From: Glandiceps talaboti | Taxonomy: Eukaryota; Hemichordata; Enteropneusta; Spengelidae | DNA length: 42,500 nucleotides | Reading direction: 5' to 3' | Assembly: GCF_964340395.1 (NCBI RefSeq) | Contig: NC_135567.1 | Location: 10,944,484-10,986,983 of the forward strand | In this document: positions 23,404 through 35,620 of the stretch, in pieces | How positions within the stretch are numbered: the first letter of the stretch is position 1 | How the letters are laid out: the number at the start of each line of letters is the position of its first letter | Position numbers and translations under genes: made by a program | The notes under the pieces: model-generated | Database searches by the model: none | What the model was told of the DNA's origin: nothing | The model's input: the letters and a program-made list of their open reading frames with translations, nothing else

Positions 23404-23577
23404 TGACCTCGCAATGGTCGGTAGGGCATACAGAACTAATTTTCATGAGTGATTCGGTTTATTCTGCCGCGTATTTTCAGCAGCGATAGCGAGTGAAAAT
23501 ACAGCAGTATAAACAGAATCACTCATGAAATTAACTTCTGTATGCCATACCGTCCATTGCCAGGTCATGCAGTTCTG
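23404..23577. mobile_element. Foldback element, second copy
   Basis: Homologue of 20616-20799. Both arms keep GACCTCGCAATGG-CGGTAGG or its diverged complement, and the loop keeps the AGCGATAGCGA-type sequence. More diverged than copy 1 at its outer ends. Confidence 0.8.
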
Positions 23578-23942
23578 TTATTATTACATATGTACACCAA
23601 AAATGCAATAAAATGCAGGTGTGAAGGGCGAACAACATATTCGCATGAATATGTATCATGTCACCAGCTCATGTCATTCAGGTCAGGCAGAGGTCAGACA
23701 CGTGAATTATGAGCGATGATTTGTTGTCAACAACAATAAGTATTGATATGCAAATTACGTGTTGACCTGCTTTCGCTAGCTAGCTGAGCTATGCTTTGAT
23801 TCATTCACAAAACCAATCAGAAGATATACATACACGATTATTATAGAAGTAGAAACAGATACATTACAATAGCGTGGTATTCTTAGTGTCCTATATAATA
23901 GTAATTCAGCCAAAACTTTCAAAATGTACAATATTATAAAAG

Positions 23943-24224
23943 TTAGTCGTCATCATAATCGGAAAAGATTACGGATTGTCTGCAGCATTTTATAATGTAA
24001 ACACACTGACTAGAACTTTGACAGAGATGAAATGTGAAATTGAAAGATCCACCGCTAATATGTGTTTTCAAAACATTCCGCATAACTGTTGGAATTGATT
24101 GACTGCGTTCTGGCTGGTTGATGGTCCTGAGGACGATGTCATCGGTGGTCGTAGTCGCTGGCGCGTGCCTCGGGTCAGATTTTTTTTTTTTGTTGATCAT
24201 AAAATTCATTTTCAGAAAGTTCAA
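23943..24224 (-). other. Small conserved ORF, unknown protein (copy 2)
   Basis: The frame contains DPRHAPATTTTDDIVLRTIN, HISGGSFNFTFH, and ends CRQSVIFSDYDDD with a stop at 23943. The upstream part is interrupted at a poly-T tract (24180-24191), after which homology to copy 1 (FNLNYFELSESEF) continues in another frame. See copy 1 at 21188-21517 for interpretation. Confidence 0.45.
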
Positions 24225-24525
24225 AATAATTCAAATTAAACAAATCGTTTTAATGTTCAGAATCAACCAAAGTATATTCCATATTACAATATTATCATGA
24301 TGTAACGTAGTGGTCGCTGGCAATATTTACAAACATAAAGTAGTTCGAAAAGTTGTTTAGTCATTCGCATAATCAACAGTGAAAATACCTTGCTAATTTG
24401 CAAAGTTATTTGAAAGCTAAGGCACTGATTTCCATAGTTATTTGACACCTCAAAACTTCCGATGGTCGAGAAAAATAGTGAAATACCTTATGAACCAACA
24501 AAACATTATTCAAAAAGTTTATAAC

Positions 24526-25060
24526 AAGAAAATACCGAAAATCACAATATCAAAAACGTTAAAGGTCCTCTTCTTCTCGTCCATGTTTAACTTAACAGAC
24601 ATGGCACTCGTGTGCTTGTTTGGTTAACAGACTAACAAACAGAGAACCACACCCTTTAAAACACGTGACATCTGGAGCTTTTTAAATTAGTTTTTTTGCG
24701 AGTTCTCTAAAGCGATTTCCAATGATATAATCGCTCACAATGGAATCCATCGATTTTTAAAAGAGATCATAAGAATGTAGTATGGTAACTTTTATCCTCG
24801 TTTGTACCCTTTGATTGTTGTTTCCATACGCGTAACTTTGCAACAGTTTCCAATAGGTATTATTACAAAATTTTGGGGGAAAAATACAAATGTAAACAAC
24901 TTTGTACCATGTTTTCACTGGAAAGAGAACAGTTTCAGGGTCATCAAAATTTACACTTGTTTATTACAAATTACGTAATTGGCACAAATAGTGTTTTTTG
25001 TTAGATGCTGGTACACAATGGTTTACTGGTGAGTGACAAATACTAATAATCTCTTAATAG
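24526..25060. repeat. Tandem unit 3, partial, without foldback and small ORF
   Basis: Starts within the signal-peptide exon: the frame from ATG 24602 reads MSVKLNMDEKKRTFNVFDIV and breaks off at IFGIFL, where sequence of unit 2 is joined. It keeps the promoter-like block (24648-24662, with an adjacent CACGTG). It then passes directly, near 24875-24893, to the block homologous to 21880-22050. The foldback and small ORF of units 1 and 2 are absent. Confidence 0.75.
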
Positions 25061-26116
25061 AAAAATAATAATTTTCAACTTTTGGTATTGTAAGAAAGCT
25101 GAAACCCATTATCAGATTAAATCACGAAACAAATGCATTAGTCCTCAAACACAAGTTTTCAGAGATCAAAATGACATCAACATTTAATGATTTTATAATA
25201 CTGTATGGCAGCGAAATACTGTATTAACTGGATGGGAAAAATATGAACGGTTTCTGAGAAAACAAGTTGTTGAGCCATCATATTTCTATAATTATTTCAA
25301 AAAGACGAAGAACGACCCTTTTCATGTTTTATGTTCAATGAGGCAATTTTTTTCTTTGTTATAAAAAACAGGTTTATTGTGAACCATTCTGCAAATGTAT
25401 GCACCACACCTGAACTGTGGTATGTTGTACAACTACAACCTAATTACCTATTTGGATGCATTTTTTTCCTTTTAATACAATGTGAACAGGACAAGGAGTA
25501 CACCACAAATCGTATTTTCACCTTTACACCTCTGGGTCACAGTGAACATCTGTAGCCTACTTTTGTTAACTACTAACAATGTTATAACAGAATGATATGA
25601 TAATAACTTCAGTCATGGTAATAGAACAAGTTGACCAACATTTCATGTTGCATACTCTCAGAACTGGTGCCCAATTTTCTATCAAATCATAAACAACAAA
25701 GACGTACATGTTGTTTTCTCTTTGTTGCTAGGTTACATGATCGAGTAGAGTATTCAGCGGCCATGTAGGCAGTTCTGGCCCTTTCAGCTAACAGATCTTG
25801 AAAACCGAATATGTATTTTTTTCAAATATTAATTTGTTGCCAAAAATTTACGTCAAAATGTGACACGTGTGTAATCCAAAAAGATGATGGTGAGAGCTGT
25901 ACGTGCTTTTACACACAAAATACGTAGATATTCAATGTGTAAAAAGCGAACAGTTGCTGTGCTACCATCATTTCAGACACATGAAAATAGTGCTATTACA
26001 TTGCTCCTATGTATAGAGACACGAAATAAAACATGGTCGTGTTGACGCCTTGCTTATATAAAGCCACAAAACATCGCATTACGCTAGTTATAAACATGTT
26101 GAAAGCATAGTATGTA
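25061..26116. other. Noncoding sequence, nothing recognised
   Basis: A plus-strand open frame at 25331-25555 has no domain. No repeat family was identified. Confidence 0.4.
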
Positions 26117-26196
26117 TTAAGAGAGCGAGACAGGACAGACAATCAAACAAACAAACAAGCAGACAGACAGGCTGACAGACAGACAGATAGGCAGGC

Positions 26197-26235
<39 letters not shown>

Positions 26236-26255
26236 TTGAAAGAGAGACAGAAACG

Positions 26256-26310
<55 letters not shown>

Positions 26311-26385
26311 GGACAGGCACAGACTGAGAGATACAGAGAGAGAGACAGAGACAGACAGGGAGAGGGACAGAGAGAGGCAGGCTAG
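26117..26385. repeat. (AGAC)n / GA-rich microsatellite
   Basis: A long run of CAGA/AGAC tetranucleotides (densest at 26195-26310), flanked by AGAG-rich degenerate sequence. Confidence 0.95.
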
Positions 26386-27439
26386 TGGTTATTCATATAA
26401 AATCAAAGTGTTAATCCGAGGTTGTTTGTCTACTGAAATAATAAATCTTTATAAAATCCTGGGATTGTTTGTGAGGGTAAAACATAACGGAGGAAATATT
26501 ACTAAAGATACGAACATACTAAAATTTCACTATCCTGATCTTAAAAAAAATCCCTTAGGCAATTTGATAAATTTACATTATAATCTTTATGGTGATCTCT
26601 TTCAAAATTTACCTTTATCAAGTGTCTTGACCCCCCAGAAAGAAGTATTGTGTACTTGAGGATGAACCAAGTAAATAGACAAATAACTTTAATAAATTAC
26701 TATAAAACAGTAATTGTTATCCAATATTTTTGTAATGTATTGTTATCAAACAATATTAATACAAAAAATAGAAGAAAGTGAAAACCCAAAATACATCACA
26801 CAATTTTATTTCACATATTGTAAATTTTTTCATATTGTTTACAATCAGCCTAGAGTCGGTCTTCCTCGTGGACCTTTTATTTATCAATATTGCAGCTTAA
26901 ATGATGTTGGTTTGGTGTTTCATCACAGGTCATTACTTTTCGTGTAGATATTTTTTTTTGAGATATAGATATTTTAACTCTATGATAACAATGACATATA
27001 CACGATAAACACAACAGGATACTTTACATTGAAAATTGGTAAGGGTTATTATGTTTTCAAAGTGCAGTAAATACAGGGTTATAGTGAAAATATTATGCAT
27101 GTGCTTGTTGATTTTAATGACTCCAACTGTTTATTTTACAACTGATAATCAACATTCAACTTTACTACTTCTACATCCCTACTGTGCACGGCATCTATGT
27201 AATTGTTTCTTTTGCATTATAAGTTGTCTGAGAGTGTATTTGACTTGTTGTGGCATATGGGTGAAATACCAAACATACGTCACTTTAGCTGTAGTACATA
27301 TATATGTAATATGTTTTTAGCCTACTAATATTGATAGTGATGCTATGTTGTATGGGTGTACGACGTTCTCAGAAATGTCTCAACTACTTACTAATTCAAG
27401 CTGAGCGGTTTATTTATCAAACTAGAGGAGGATAAATAA
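26386..27439. other. Noncoding AT-rich sequence
   Basis: Open frames at 26408-26659, 26714-26947 and 27036-27320 lack domains, starts in good context or splice partners. Nothing else was recognised. Confidence 0.4.
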
Positions 27440-27715
27440 CATTACCATCATTCCAAAATTTTACTGAACAAATCAAGCAATTGTGTAAAATTGAAAGCCA
27501 AATTTGCCATTACAAAAAACAGGCAGGCTAAATTTCGAAAGAGATGGTCACTTTTAAAGAATTTCATATAATTATTTTGACCGGTTTTATGAAAATTGTT
27601 ATGACATTTTCTCTCTTACACTTTGTATGGACAGTGTGGTTTGTGCTTTTCATTTGGTGGTTGGCTCTTTTCTTTTGTTTTGTCTTTGTATTCTTAAATA
27701 AATGTTGATAAAACA
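27440..27715 (+). mobile_element. L1/Tx1-like LINE 3' remnant
   Basis: A decayed frame reads FTEQIKQLCKIESQICHYKK then FRKRWSLLKNFI, which fits the conserved extreme C-terminus of L1/Tx1 ORF2 proteins (an 'IE--I---K---F--KW--F' pattern). A T-rich 3' UTR follows and ends with AAATAAATGTTGATAAAA. Confidence 0.45.
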
Positions 27716-28259
27716 GCCCCTTTTTGTAAAATGTTAGTCTTGAAAAACGATGTTTACAATGACATCGCTAGATAAGGGCAAAATATAATAGTGCTTTCGT
27801 CAGAACTTAATGTCTAAAGTGGTGAGACGACGCGATTTTTATTTTTTTAAATTCTCAACAAAGTTGTCACTCAATATATTATGGCAGTTACTGTTCTTAT
27901 TATTTAGTAATTTTGAGCAAGTGTGTCGGGCAGATGTCGTTTGCTTGTGCACGATTGACTCTGCAGTTGTCTTCAGTGGAGGTGGGGGGGGGGGGTATTT
28001 TTGTGTTGCCTAATGGGTATGCAGATTGCATAGGCTCGACAAAAACGAACAAAGACCGACGCGAGGGTATTTAAGTGATGCGCGTGCTCACCAGAAACAT
28101 TTCTGAGCCTTATAATAATATATATAATGCTGCGTCCTGCAGCTGATTCAAAAAGTAATAACCCCAGTAATGATTTATCAGAGCCAAGGTTTATATAATA
28201 CAATTTTACTACTGTTCTCTTAAAACTTCCTCGTTTAACCCTTTGAACACCAAGCCCCT
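27716..28259. other. Noncoding sequence with a block shared with 32.2-32.3 kb
   Basis: The stretch at about 28020-28110 (GAGGGTATTTAAGTGATG, CTCACCAGAAA) resembles 32236-32330 (GCAGAGTATTTAAGTGATTC, CTCACCAGAAAA), so both carry the same dispersed repeat. A short G tract lies at about 27983-27995. Confidence 0.45.
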
Positions 28260-29400
28260 GAGAGGGTATAATATAAATGTTGGTACCATGTCACCTGGTG
28301 TCAAAACTGACCAAGGATGACCCAGGAAAACTATATATTTATGGAATCTACATATATCATAGTTTCCAAAAATATGCAAATTTCTGTCATGTGACCTCAT
28401 TATGTATTCAAAATGGCCGCCAAACCAGTAAAGTTATGAAATATTTTTCACATTTTTATAATTTGTATTGGTGAGAGTACAAAATTCTCAGTTTTTTTAT
28501 AGCATTTTAGCCCTCAATGTTACCAGCCTCCGGAATGATGTAGAAATATTACATAATATGTAAAGATTTATGTATGAAATTTTGATTTTCGCCCTGGTAA
28601 ACATGTGGTAACTCGTTATTGTTGCATGCAATTCAAGGAGTGGAAGTACCATATTCCAAAGTGACCAATGATGATCTTATGAAACCATATATTTTTGAAC
28701 TGGTCATAAAAAAAGCATCCCAAAAATATGCAAATATTGGTCATATGACCTCATTATATATTCAAAATGGTCTCCTTTACAATAAAAATATTGAAATCTC
28801 TGCCCATTTTTCAATTTGTATGGTAAGAGTATAATATTTTAAATTTTTTATTGTAATTTTAGCCCTCAATGTTGCAAGTCTATGAAATAATATGAAAATA
28901 TGACATCATATGTAAAGATTTAGGAGCAAAAATCTGTGGTTTTAGTCATTATGTACTAGGCAAACATACATTAATTTGATATGTTCGGCATACCATTCAA
29001 CATGTGAAATAGTCATATTACATGGGTACCTGAGTCCAAACTGACCATGTTTTACCATACATAACCAAGTATTTTTGGATACATCCAAAGACAGTAGTCC
29101 CAAAAAATATGCAAATTTTGGTCATGTGACCTCATTACATATTCAAAATGGCCGCCATTACAATAAACTTATTGAATTTTACACACATTCTTCTATTTAT
29201 ATTGGTGAGAGTAAACAATTCTCTTTTTTTTGTTCCTTTTTAGTATTCACTGTCCAAAGCCTATGGAATAACATGTAAACAATACAAAATATGTACATAT
29301 TTAGAATTGTGATTTTTCTGCTCATAAAGTATCAGGTAAACATATGGTACTTTGATACTTTTGCATGGGATTCAGAGAGTGAAGGTATCATATTACAGGA
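28260..29400. repeat. Tandem array of three ~360-bp noncoding units
   Basis: Three diverged copies share ATATGCAAAT-T-GTCAT(G/A)TGACCTCATTA then TATTCAAAATGG, centred at 28389, 28743 and 29124 (spacing 354 and 381). Each is followed by a TTGGTGAGAGTA-like block and a TTTAGCCCTCAATGTT-like block. No coding potential. Confidence 0.85.
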
Positions 29401-30309
29401 TTGTTTGAGACCAACCATTTTGGTAAGTGCTTGGATTTGCGAGGTAAGTTATTCTCATATGGACATACATGTAACTAAATAGTTATCAAGATCGACACCT
29501 TTACATGTCTGTAGTCAATGTTAGTGTCATGAAGTTAATAATAACTAGTATTAAGAATTATGTCTCCCGTGTGCTCCTGCTAAAACTCGTACGTATGTCG
29601 GAAGAAAAGATGTCAACAGGTTAGAACACTACTCAAGAAAATATTGCCTTGAATTCCACCGTGTTCAGACGAACAGAAAACTTTCAGCCACTTGCAATGC
29701 AGAAGTAACTGAATATGCTATTACAATATATAACTCTTTCGACATTGTCCTAAGAATAACTGACTTCAATGGTATGCCATGTTATGCAACGAAATTCTAA
29801 TAGCGTACCCGTCATACAAACAAAGATTTATTCCTGTGATATCGTCCAATGGGTCTATAGAGCCAGAACAAGTCTATGTCGATTATCTCTAAACAAAACT
29901 TACAGCTTTATGAGTGAAACGGCCACATATATGTTAATGAGAATGTAATCATGGAATGGAAGCATAGTCCATGCAGTAAGGAAACTCGTGAAAGAACGAA
30001 AATGGTGGCAAACATGCACATCCAATGGCATACTGTTTCTGAAAAAAAAAATATAGCCAACCAGTTTGATACGACTCAATAAACATCAGAACAAATTAAA
30101 GTGCCCAAGCACGGTCATATGTATGATTTTTGCGCACACAGAGCCTCAGTCAATTTTTGCTCGATTTTTGTCCACACATGTTGTATTTCTTTGTTGTTTT
30201 TCGTTTTTCCCGTTTGTTTTGTTGCTCTCCACTCCTCGTCGTCCAAGGTCATGTGTAAAAGATCTTTTATTCATGTACCTTTAACTTCAAACTATGGCTC
30301 ATGATAAAA
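29401..30309. other. Noncoding sequence, nothing recognised
   Basis: No domain, RNA or repeat family recognised. Plus-strand frames at 30066-30304 are short and featureless. Confidence 0.4.
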
Positions 30310-33300
30310 CCAATGTTTATTTTTAAAACGTAAGAGGTCTTGGTATCCAAAGGAAGCTGAAAGAAATATTCCGATGGTGGAAAAGGCATTACGACGACGA
30401 AATTTTATTTTCTGGTCCAATGACTTATCCATTGCATGTGGGGTTGTTATTCTAATTCCTCGCAATCTCGATTACACATGACATAACTATGTTGCTGACA
30501 ACAATGGTCGATACATCTGTTTGGATATTACTATGCATGATACTCGTCACACTCGTTTGACCCTGTGTGCACCTGTACTAGATAAACCGGTAGAACAGAA
30601 CGAATTCACAGCAGATATAAAAAAAACATTGTCAGTAATTTTAGTGATACTAACAGTATCATTGAACATGCTTTAAAAATGTGTTTGTTTCCAAATATTA
30701 TCAAATCTGATGGTACCAATGATAAGCAGTCAATGTATGCCAAATAAATTATTGAAATTATGGAAATATATACTAATATAACTGAATGAACTAAATGAAC
30801 TAAGATAAAATTGTCTGTAAACCTTGATAGTAATGTAAAGCAGAGATATAACACAGCCCGAAACGAGCTTGAAATGATTAATAGTAATTACACAAAAGGT
30901 TTTATGATAAGGTCTAGAGTGAGATGGATGGAGGAAGGCGAAAGAAACACCAAATATTGCCTTTCTCTCGAGAAGCGAAATAAAAAAATAGCATATTTCT
31001 ATTAATATTGATTAACGACCAAGGCAAAAACATCATTATGACATTTTGAATAAATTACCATAAATTATACTCGGAACAAACTATCCATAATTTTTTAAGA
31101 AGGTCCTGATAATACAAATTGGTCTGAAAATATTTTTCTTGATAAAAATAGATCTATGAACGCAAAGTTTCCTTTGCAGAATGCACTCACATTTTAAATA
31201 ACTTGTCTAGTGGTTGGTCGCCTGACACCGATGGTCTTACGACCGAGATTTACAGAAAATTGGAACGGAGTTGGTAATTTGCTGTTTGACAGTTTCCTCT
31301 ACTCATTCCAAACAGGACAATTATCAGTTAAACAAAAGAGTGGAAATACTAAACTGGTCCCTAAGAAAGACAAGGATATTCATGTTTTAAAAAACGGCGC
31401 CCAATAACAATATTAAACACAGATTACAAAATTGTGGCTAAACTTCTTTCAAACCGTCTTCAACATGTTTTTCCAGAAATAATTGACATGAATCAAACAG
31501 GTTCCACTAAAGGTAGATACATTGGTCTAAATATCCGATTGATAATGGACGTAATGCACTATAGTAAAACATATCACGAAAATTGTGCTCTTCTTTTCAT
31601 TGATTCTGATCAACTCGATGGTCATTTCTAAATCGATCCATCGACACTATTTTTACTTTCCGTAAGGAAGTTTATAATATACTGATGAAGTCTGTGTGTC
31701 TATGTGTGTGTATGTGTGTCTGTTTGTATAACCATTTCCGAAAAAAAACGTCAATTCGAACGAAATTTCATAGACATGTTCCGTAGGGTAATGGCCAGAA
31801 CTGATTAGGTTTTGTAATAATCCGGTGAATATTAATGACCAATTTGAGTAATTATTCGATCCAACAAGTATAAAGTTGGAGTCAGATTCAGATTCAGATT
31901 CAGATTCAGGTAGCATTATGAAAGTTATAATGAGCTTCAGATGGCCTCATATACGAATCTAAATCTGACGCCAACTTTATACTCTTGCTCTACACTACTG
32001 AGAAAGATGCTGTTTTCAGGGGTTTCATGCCAACCTTATTTTGTGTTTTCCTTGGATCTGCACTCTGCATCGGCTGCACAAACATAAAAAACAAGAAGAC
32101 TGAGGCAGTCAGATGGCCTCAGGTCCGAATCTGAATCTGACGCCAACTTTATACTCATGCTCTACACTACTGAGAAAGACTCTGTTTTCAGGGATTTCGT
32201 GCCAACTTTATTTTGTGTTTCCCTTGGATCTGCACTCTGACTGCACAAACACGAGAAAAAAAAGACAGAGGCAGAGTATTTAAGTGATTCAAACTCACCA
32301 GAAAACACATTTTTTTCTTGGCCTTAAAATTACATTGAGCGCAGAGTTCACAAACAGGTGAAATATTTATCACTTATCATTTTCAAATTACACACTGATG
32401 CGCAGATGAATAAAGAGAAATCGTGTTATTTTAGCTTTTTGATTAGAAGTTTAGGAAGTATTATATTGACCATAACCGTCTTCTTTTTAGTACTGTGTTC
32501 TTTTCCGATTTCTCTCGATAACAAACTACTGCTGTTTGTTGCAAGGCTTGTACATAATCATTTATCTAGCTCTGTATCACATGATACAAATACACTCTCA
32601 CATATTTATCAAAAGTAACAATCTATAATTTATACCCGAATGTGTGTGGTCAAAATATGGTAAATAGACCAAGCCTCGTGTAGCCTATGAAGAAAGTTTC
32701 TCGACAATGTATCAATAATGGTGACCTATATTTTGACCTCTATATAATTAGTGTACAGTGAGGGCGCGCCACTCAACAAAATCTTGAGAATGTGTAAACT
32801 CATGGTGAGACAGAAGGAAGTTCAACACGCACATGCTATATCCCAGGTATGTAGGGGATCACACAAGCCGAATGAAGTCAAGGATGGCAAGCTTTCCTGT
32901 GCGGAGAATAGGAGGCGAGGCAGGTGTTTGAACAACATTTTTGACAACTAACTTTCATTGGGACTTGACGAATCACAGATATAGAGCTAAATTCCTTGTA
33001 TAAATCCTTACTGAATGCATTCAGTTTAAATCTGGTTCTTTCTTGGGTTAACATTCTAACACAAGTAGCTGCGTTTGGAACAACGGTCATACAAAATACG
33101 CTTAATTTACTGACTATTTTTATTGGGGTGCTAGCCTCAAACTTAACTGTGGCAAAACTGAAGCACTGTGGTCAGTAAAACCTCAATTCCTTCTGAAGAA
33201 AAAACGTTTTTAAAAAAAAAGAAAAAAAAGAAGCTTTTCTACAAAAATATACTGAACCACAAACATAAAATATATGCGATATATATAAGGAATCTGTTTG

Positions 33301-34335
33301 GTTTAATCTTTGCATTGTTACCAAAGGTAAAAGTCCGTTATTTTACAAAGACTGGTATCAAGCTGGTGTAAAGAAAGTAGAGGATGTATTTGATAATGCC
33401 GGCACTATACTAACAAACAATTCCATTCTTTGCAAATACAATGGGACAAGACGTAATTTCCTGCAATATGTATCATTAAAATATGCAATACCACATCACT
33501 TGAAGGCAACCATTGCAGACAATGTCAATACACAGAGAGACAACACAGATTCTTAAACTAAACCAGGGAAATTGTACACTGTATTTTTTAGTATGCGATA
33601 CCCCATGAAGTAATTAGTCCAAAAAAATGGCAGAGTGTTTTCCCATTGCTTCAAGGAGACTGGAAAATATGTCTATAACATTCCAGTTACGGCGTGAGCG
33701 AAACAAAATTAATTATCTTCTAATTTAAAATTGTATTCATGATATTTTAACGTAACACTATGCTCTTCCAGTGGAATTTGCTTAATTCAGATAATTGTAG
33801 ATATTGTGAGGAGAAGTACACTTTGTTGCACTATTCTTTCCGTTTATAACTCCACTGACAGGTTCTACTAAGGCATGACACAATGGCTATGTTTAATAAC
33901 AGGTGTGCCCGTTGATATCACACACATGGACATTATGTTCGAAATGGTGAAAAAGAAATCAAACACATTCATAGCTGCTGCACAATTCAAGCAAAGTGAT
34001 TTATTTATACACAGAAACTTCAAAAGCAAGACCATTTTCACCTTCATGTTATTACAACCCTTAGGAATAAGCTTCAGACTGAAAGACATTTATGCACAAC
34101 AGAAATGTTTGACGACACTTAGGGTGGTTTATTCCAAGTCATGTGATTATGTTACCGACTACTGTAAATTGCCTTTTCATATTTGCATACTGACAGTAAG
34201 TTCACTGTCCTTCAATATTTCCTTTGTGTATTGTTGTGTTTTTTTCTCTATGAGTCTTTTTTCTTCTTGTTTTCTTTTCACTTTTGTCTGTTGTATTCTG
34301 TATATTTCCCATATAATAAAAAATGTAAAAGTAAA
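30310..34335 (+). mobile_element. Second L1/Tx1-like LINE, heavily decayed and interrupted
   Basis: Pieces lie in ORF2 order. Endonuclease: NVRGLG near 30330, then FWSNDLSIACGVVILIPRN and ADNNGRYICLDITMHDT. The linker motif GFMIRSRVRWMEEGERNTKY is at about 30900. RT: DTDGLTTEIYRKF, NTDYKIVAKLLSNRLQHVFP and LLFIDS end near 31640. Foreign sequence follows to about 32985. RT resumes with SLKLNCGKTEALW (about 33130), then PLFYKDWYQAGVKKVEDVFD, NFLQYVSLKYAIP and NCRYCEEKYTLLHY. The C-terminal DLFIHRNFKSK tail reaches about 34150, and the 3' UTR ends near CATATAATAAAAAATG. No catalytic YADD box is visible. It is older than the 11.75-16.08 kb copy. Confidence 0.75.
31700..32985. other. Insertion within the LINE: repeats and inverted repeats
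   Basis: Opens with a TGTG/TGTC-rich tract and holds a (GATTCA)n run (31883-31907). A two-copy tandem repeat of about 173 bp follows: 31938-32104 and 32111-32275, both with CTACACTACTGAGAAAGA and CTTGGATCTGCACTCTG. The sequence GTATAAAGTTGG-GTCAGATTCAG at 31869-31892 is the reverse complement of CTGAATCTGAC-CCAACTTTATAC in each tandem copy, so the region can fold back. Frames at 32358-32618 and 32751-32951 are featureless. Confidence 0.6.
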
Positions 34336-35329
34336 AAGCAAAAGCCTTATCTGTAGTTCCTATCATAATCTAGCATCATCTGACATTCTCAGGTTTATAA
34401 TTGTTTACTAGCTTAGACTTATTTAGGCCGTTTTTCATGACGCTATTTATTATCGTTAAATCTTCAGTCATGTTGTTACTTGCTACTATGCTCGATTTAT
34501 TCAACTATTGTTTAAGTTTACTGTGGCAAATGGTGCTAATTAAGTACTTAAGTTCTTCACAGACAGTTTACTAATTTATGTTCAGTTATTTTAAATGTGT
34601 GATGATTATGTTCTTGCTTCTTATAGATCATTAAATACGTAAGTTATACAATGACAACACGATATTATCTTTTAAAAGCATTTTTCAATTTGTATCATCT
34701 CCACGACTACTTGTGTGATCGAAGTAAGGCCTTAGGTGCATCTTATGAATACTTTCACTTTTATCGATAGAGTTTGTGTGACGAAAACTTTCCATAACGT
34801 TTTGTCCTTCATTGCATTTCTGATTTCTAGGACGTTATCTAGTCACATTTCACGTTTCATGACATCAGTAAAACCTTATGAATAATCATGTGTGCTAAGA
34901 CCTAACATGTAATGGTGTATCACTGAAAGAACAATACAGAGGAAAAAGAGATTTAATAACAATATATCTTTGCAACCAATATTAATGTGATGTGTAATCA
35001 AGATATGTCTCTCCAGAAACCAAGTGTGTATGAAGATATCTATATTTACTAGAGTTGCACTTCCCCTTTTAAATGTATGGTTTATATGTTCTTTGATAGT
35101 ATAAAATGAGAGATGTGGCTTATCAGATTAGTTTGATTATTTTAAATTTGACCTCATGTGGGTTTCTTTATTTGATACCTGTATTACTTGCAGGTTCCAG
35201 ACAAACATAAATGATGCCTTCTATATATTATAGCAATAATTAAACTAATTACTTAACGACACACTGGTCATATTAAGTTGTACAGTAATGGTTTCTGATG
35301 ATTCAATTTATGTTGTTTTCTCCATATTA
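34336..35329. other. Noncoding AT-rich sequence
   Basis: Nothing recognised on either strand. Confidence 0.4.
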
Positions 35330-35620
35330 CAACACACTTATAAATAATATGAATAAATAAAAATATTTATATAGCACATAGTATCCATCAATGATGTACC
35401 CTGGCGCTTTACAATGGAAACTGCTACAGCTAAGCTCTTTCAAAAAGGTATGTCTTTAGTCTTAATTTGAAGGTCTCCATACTCGGTACAGAGCGGATAG
35501 TGTTAGGTAGTTGGTTCCACAGATCGATCTCTATACGATTTGAGTCTTGGTCTGGAAACCTGTATGATGACTTGAACGCAAAGCGGGTATATAACTTGTA
35601 ACCAGGTGTATTAACACTAG
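35330..35620 (+). mobile_element. Dispersed repeat (TATAGC...GCGCTTTACA type)
   Basis: Contains TTTATATAGCAC, CTGGCGCTTTACAATGGAAA, AGCTCTTTCAAAAAGGT, TCTTAATTTGAAGGTCTCCA and GTAGTTGGTTCCACAGAT in that order. This is the layout of a short repeat family I recognise as widespread in marine invertebrate genomes; I cannot name its family from here. No coding capacity. Confidence 0.55.

Larger units (their letters stand above)
22690..24525. repeat. Tandem unit 2 of the signal-peptide exon array
   Basis: Same order as unit 1: signal-peptide exon (22941-23067, intact), promoter-like block, foldback (23404-23577) and small ORF (23943-24224). It ends abruptly inside the AAATACCTTATGAACC block, where unit 3 begins within a signal-peptide codon. 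Confidence 0.8.

Noticed and set aside
26030-26075. TATATAAAG on the plus strand as a promoter
   Set aside because: No coding exon or conserved element follows; AT-rich sequence yields such motifs often.
26117-26320. Minus-strand frame of repeating CLSV residues
   Set aside because: Translation of the (AGAC)n microsatellite.
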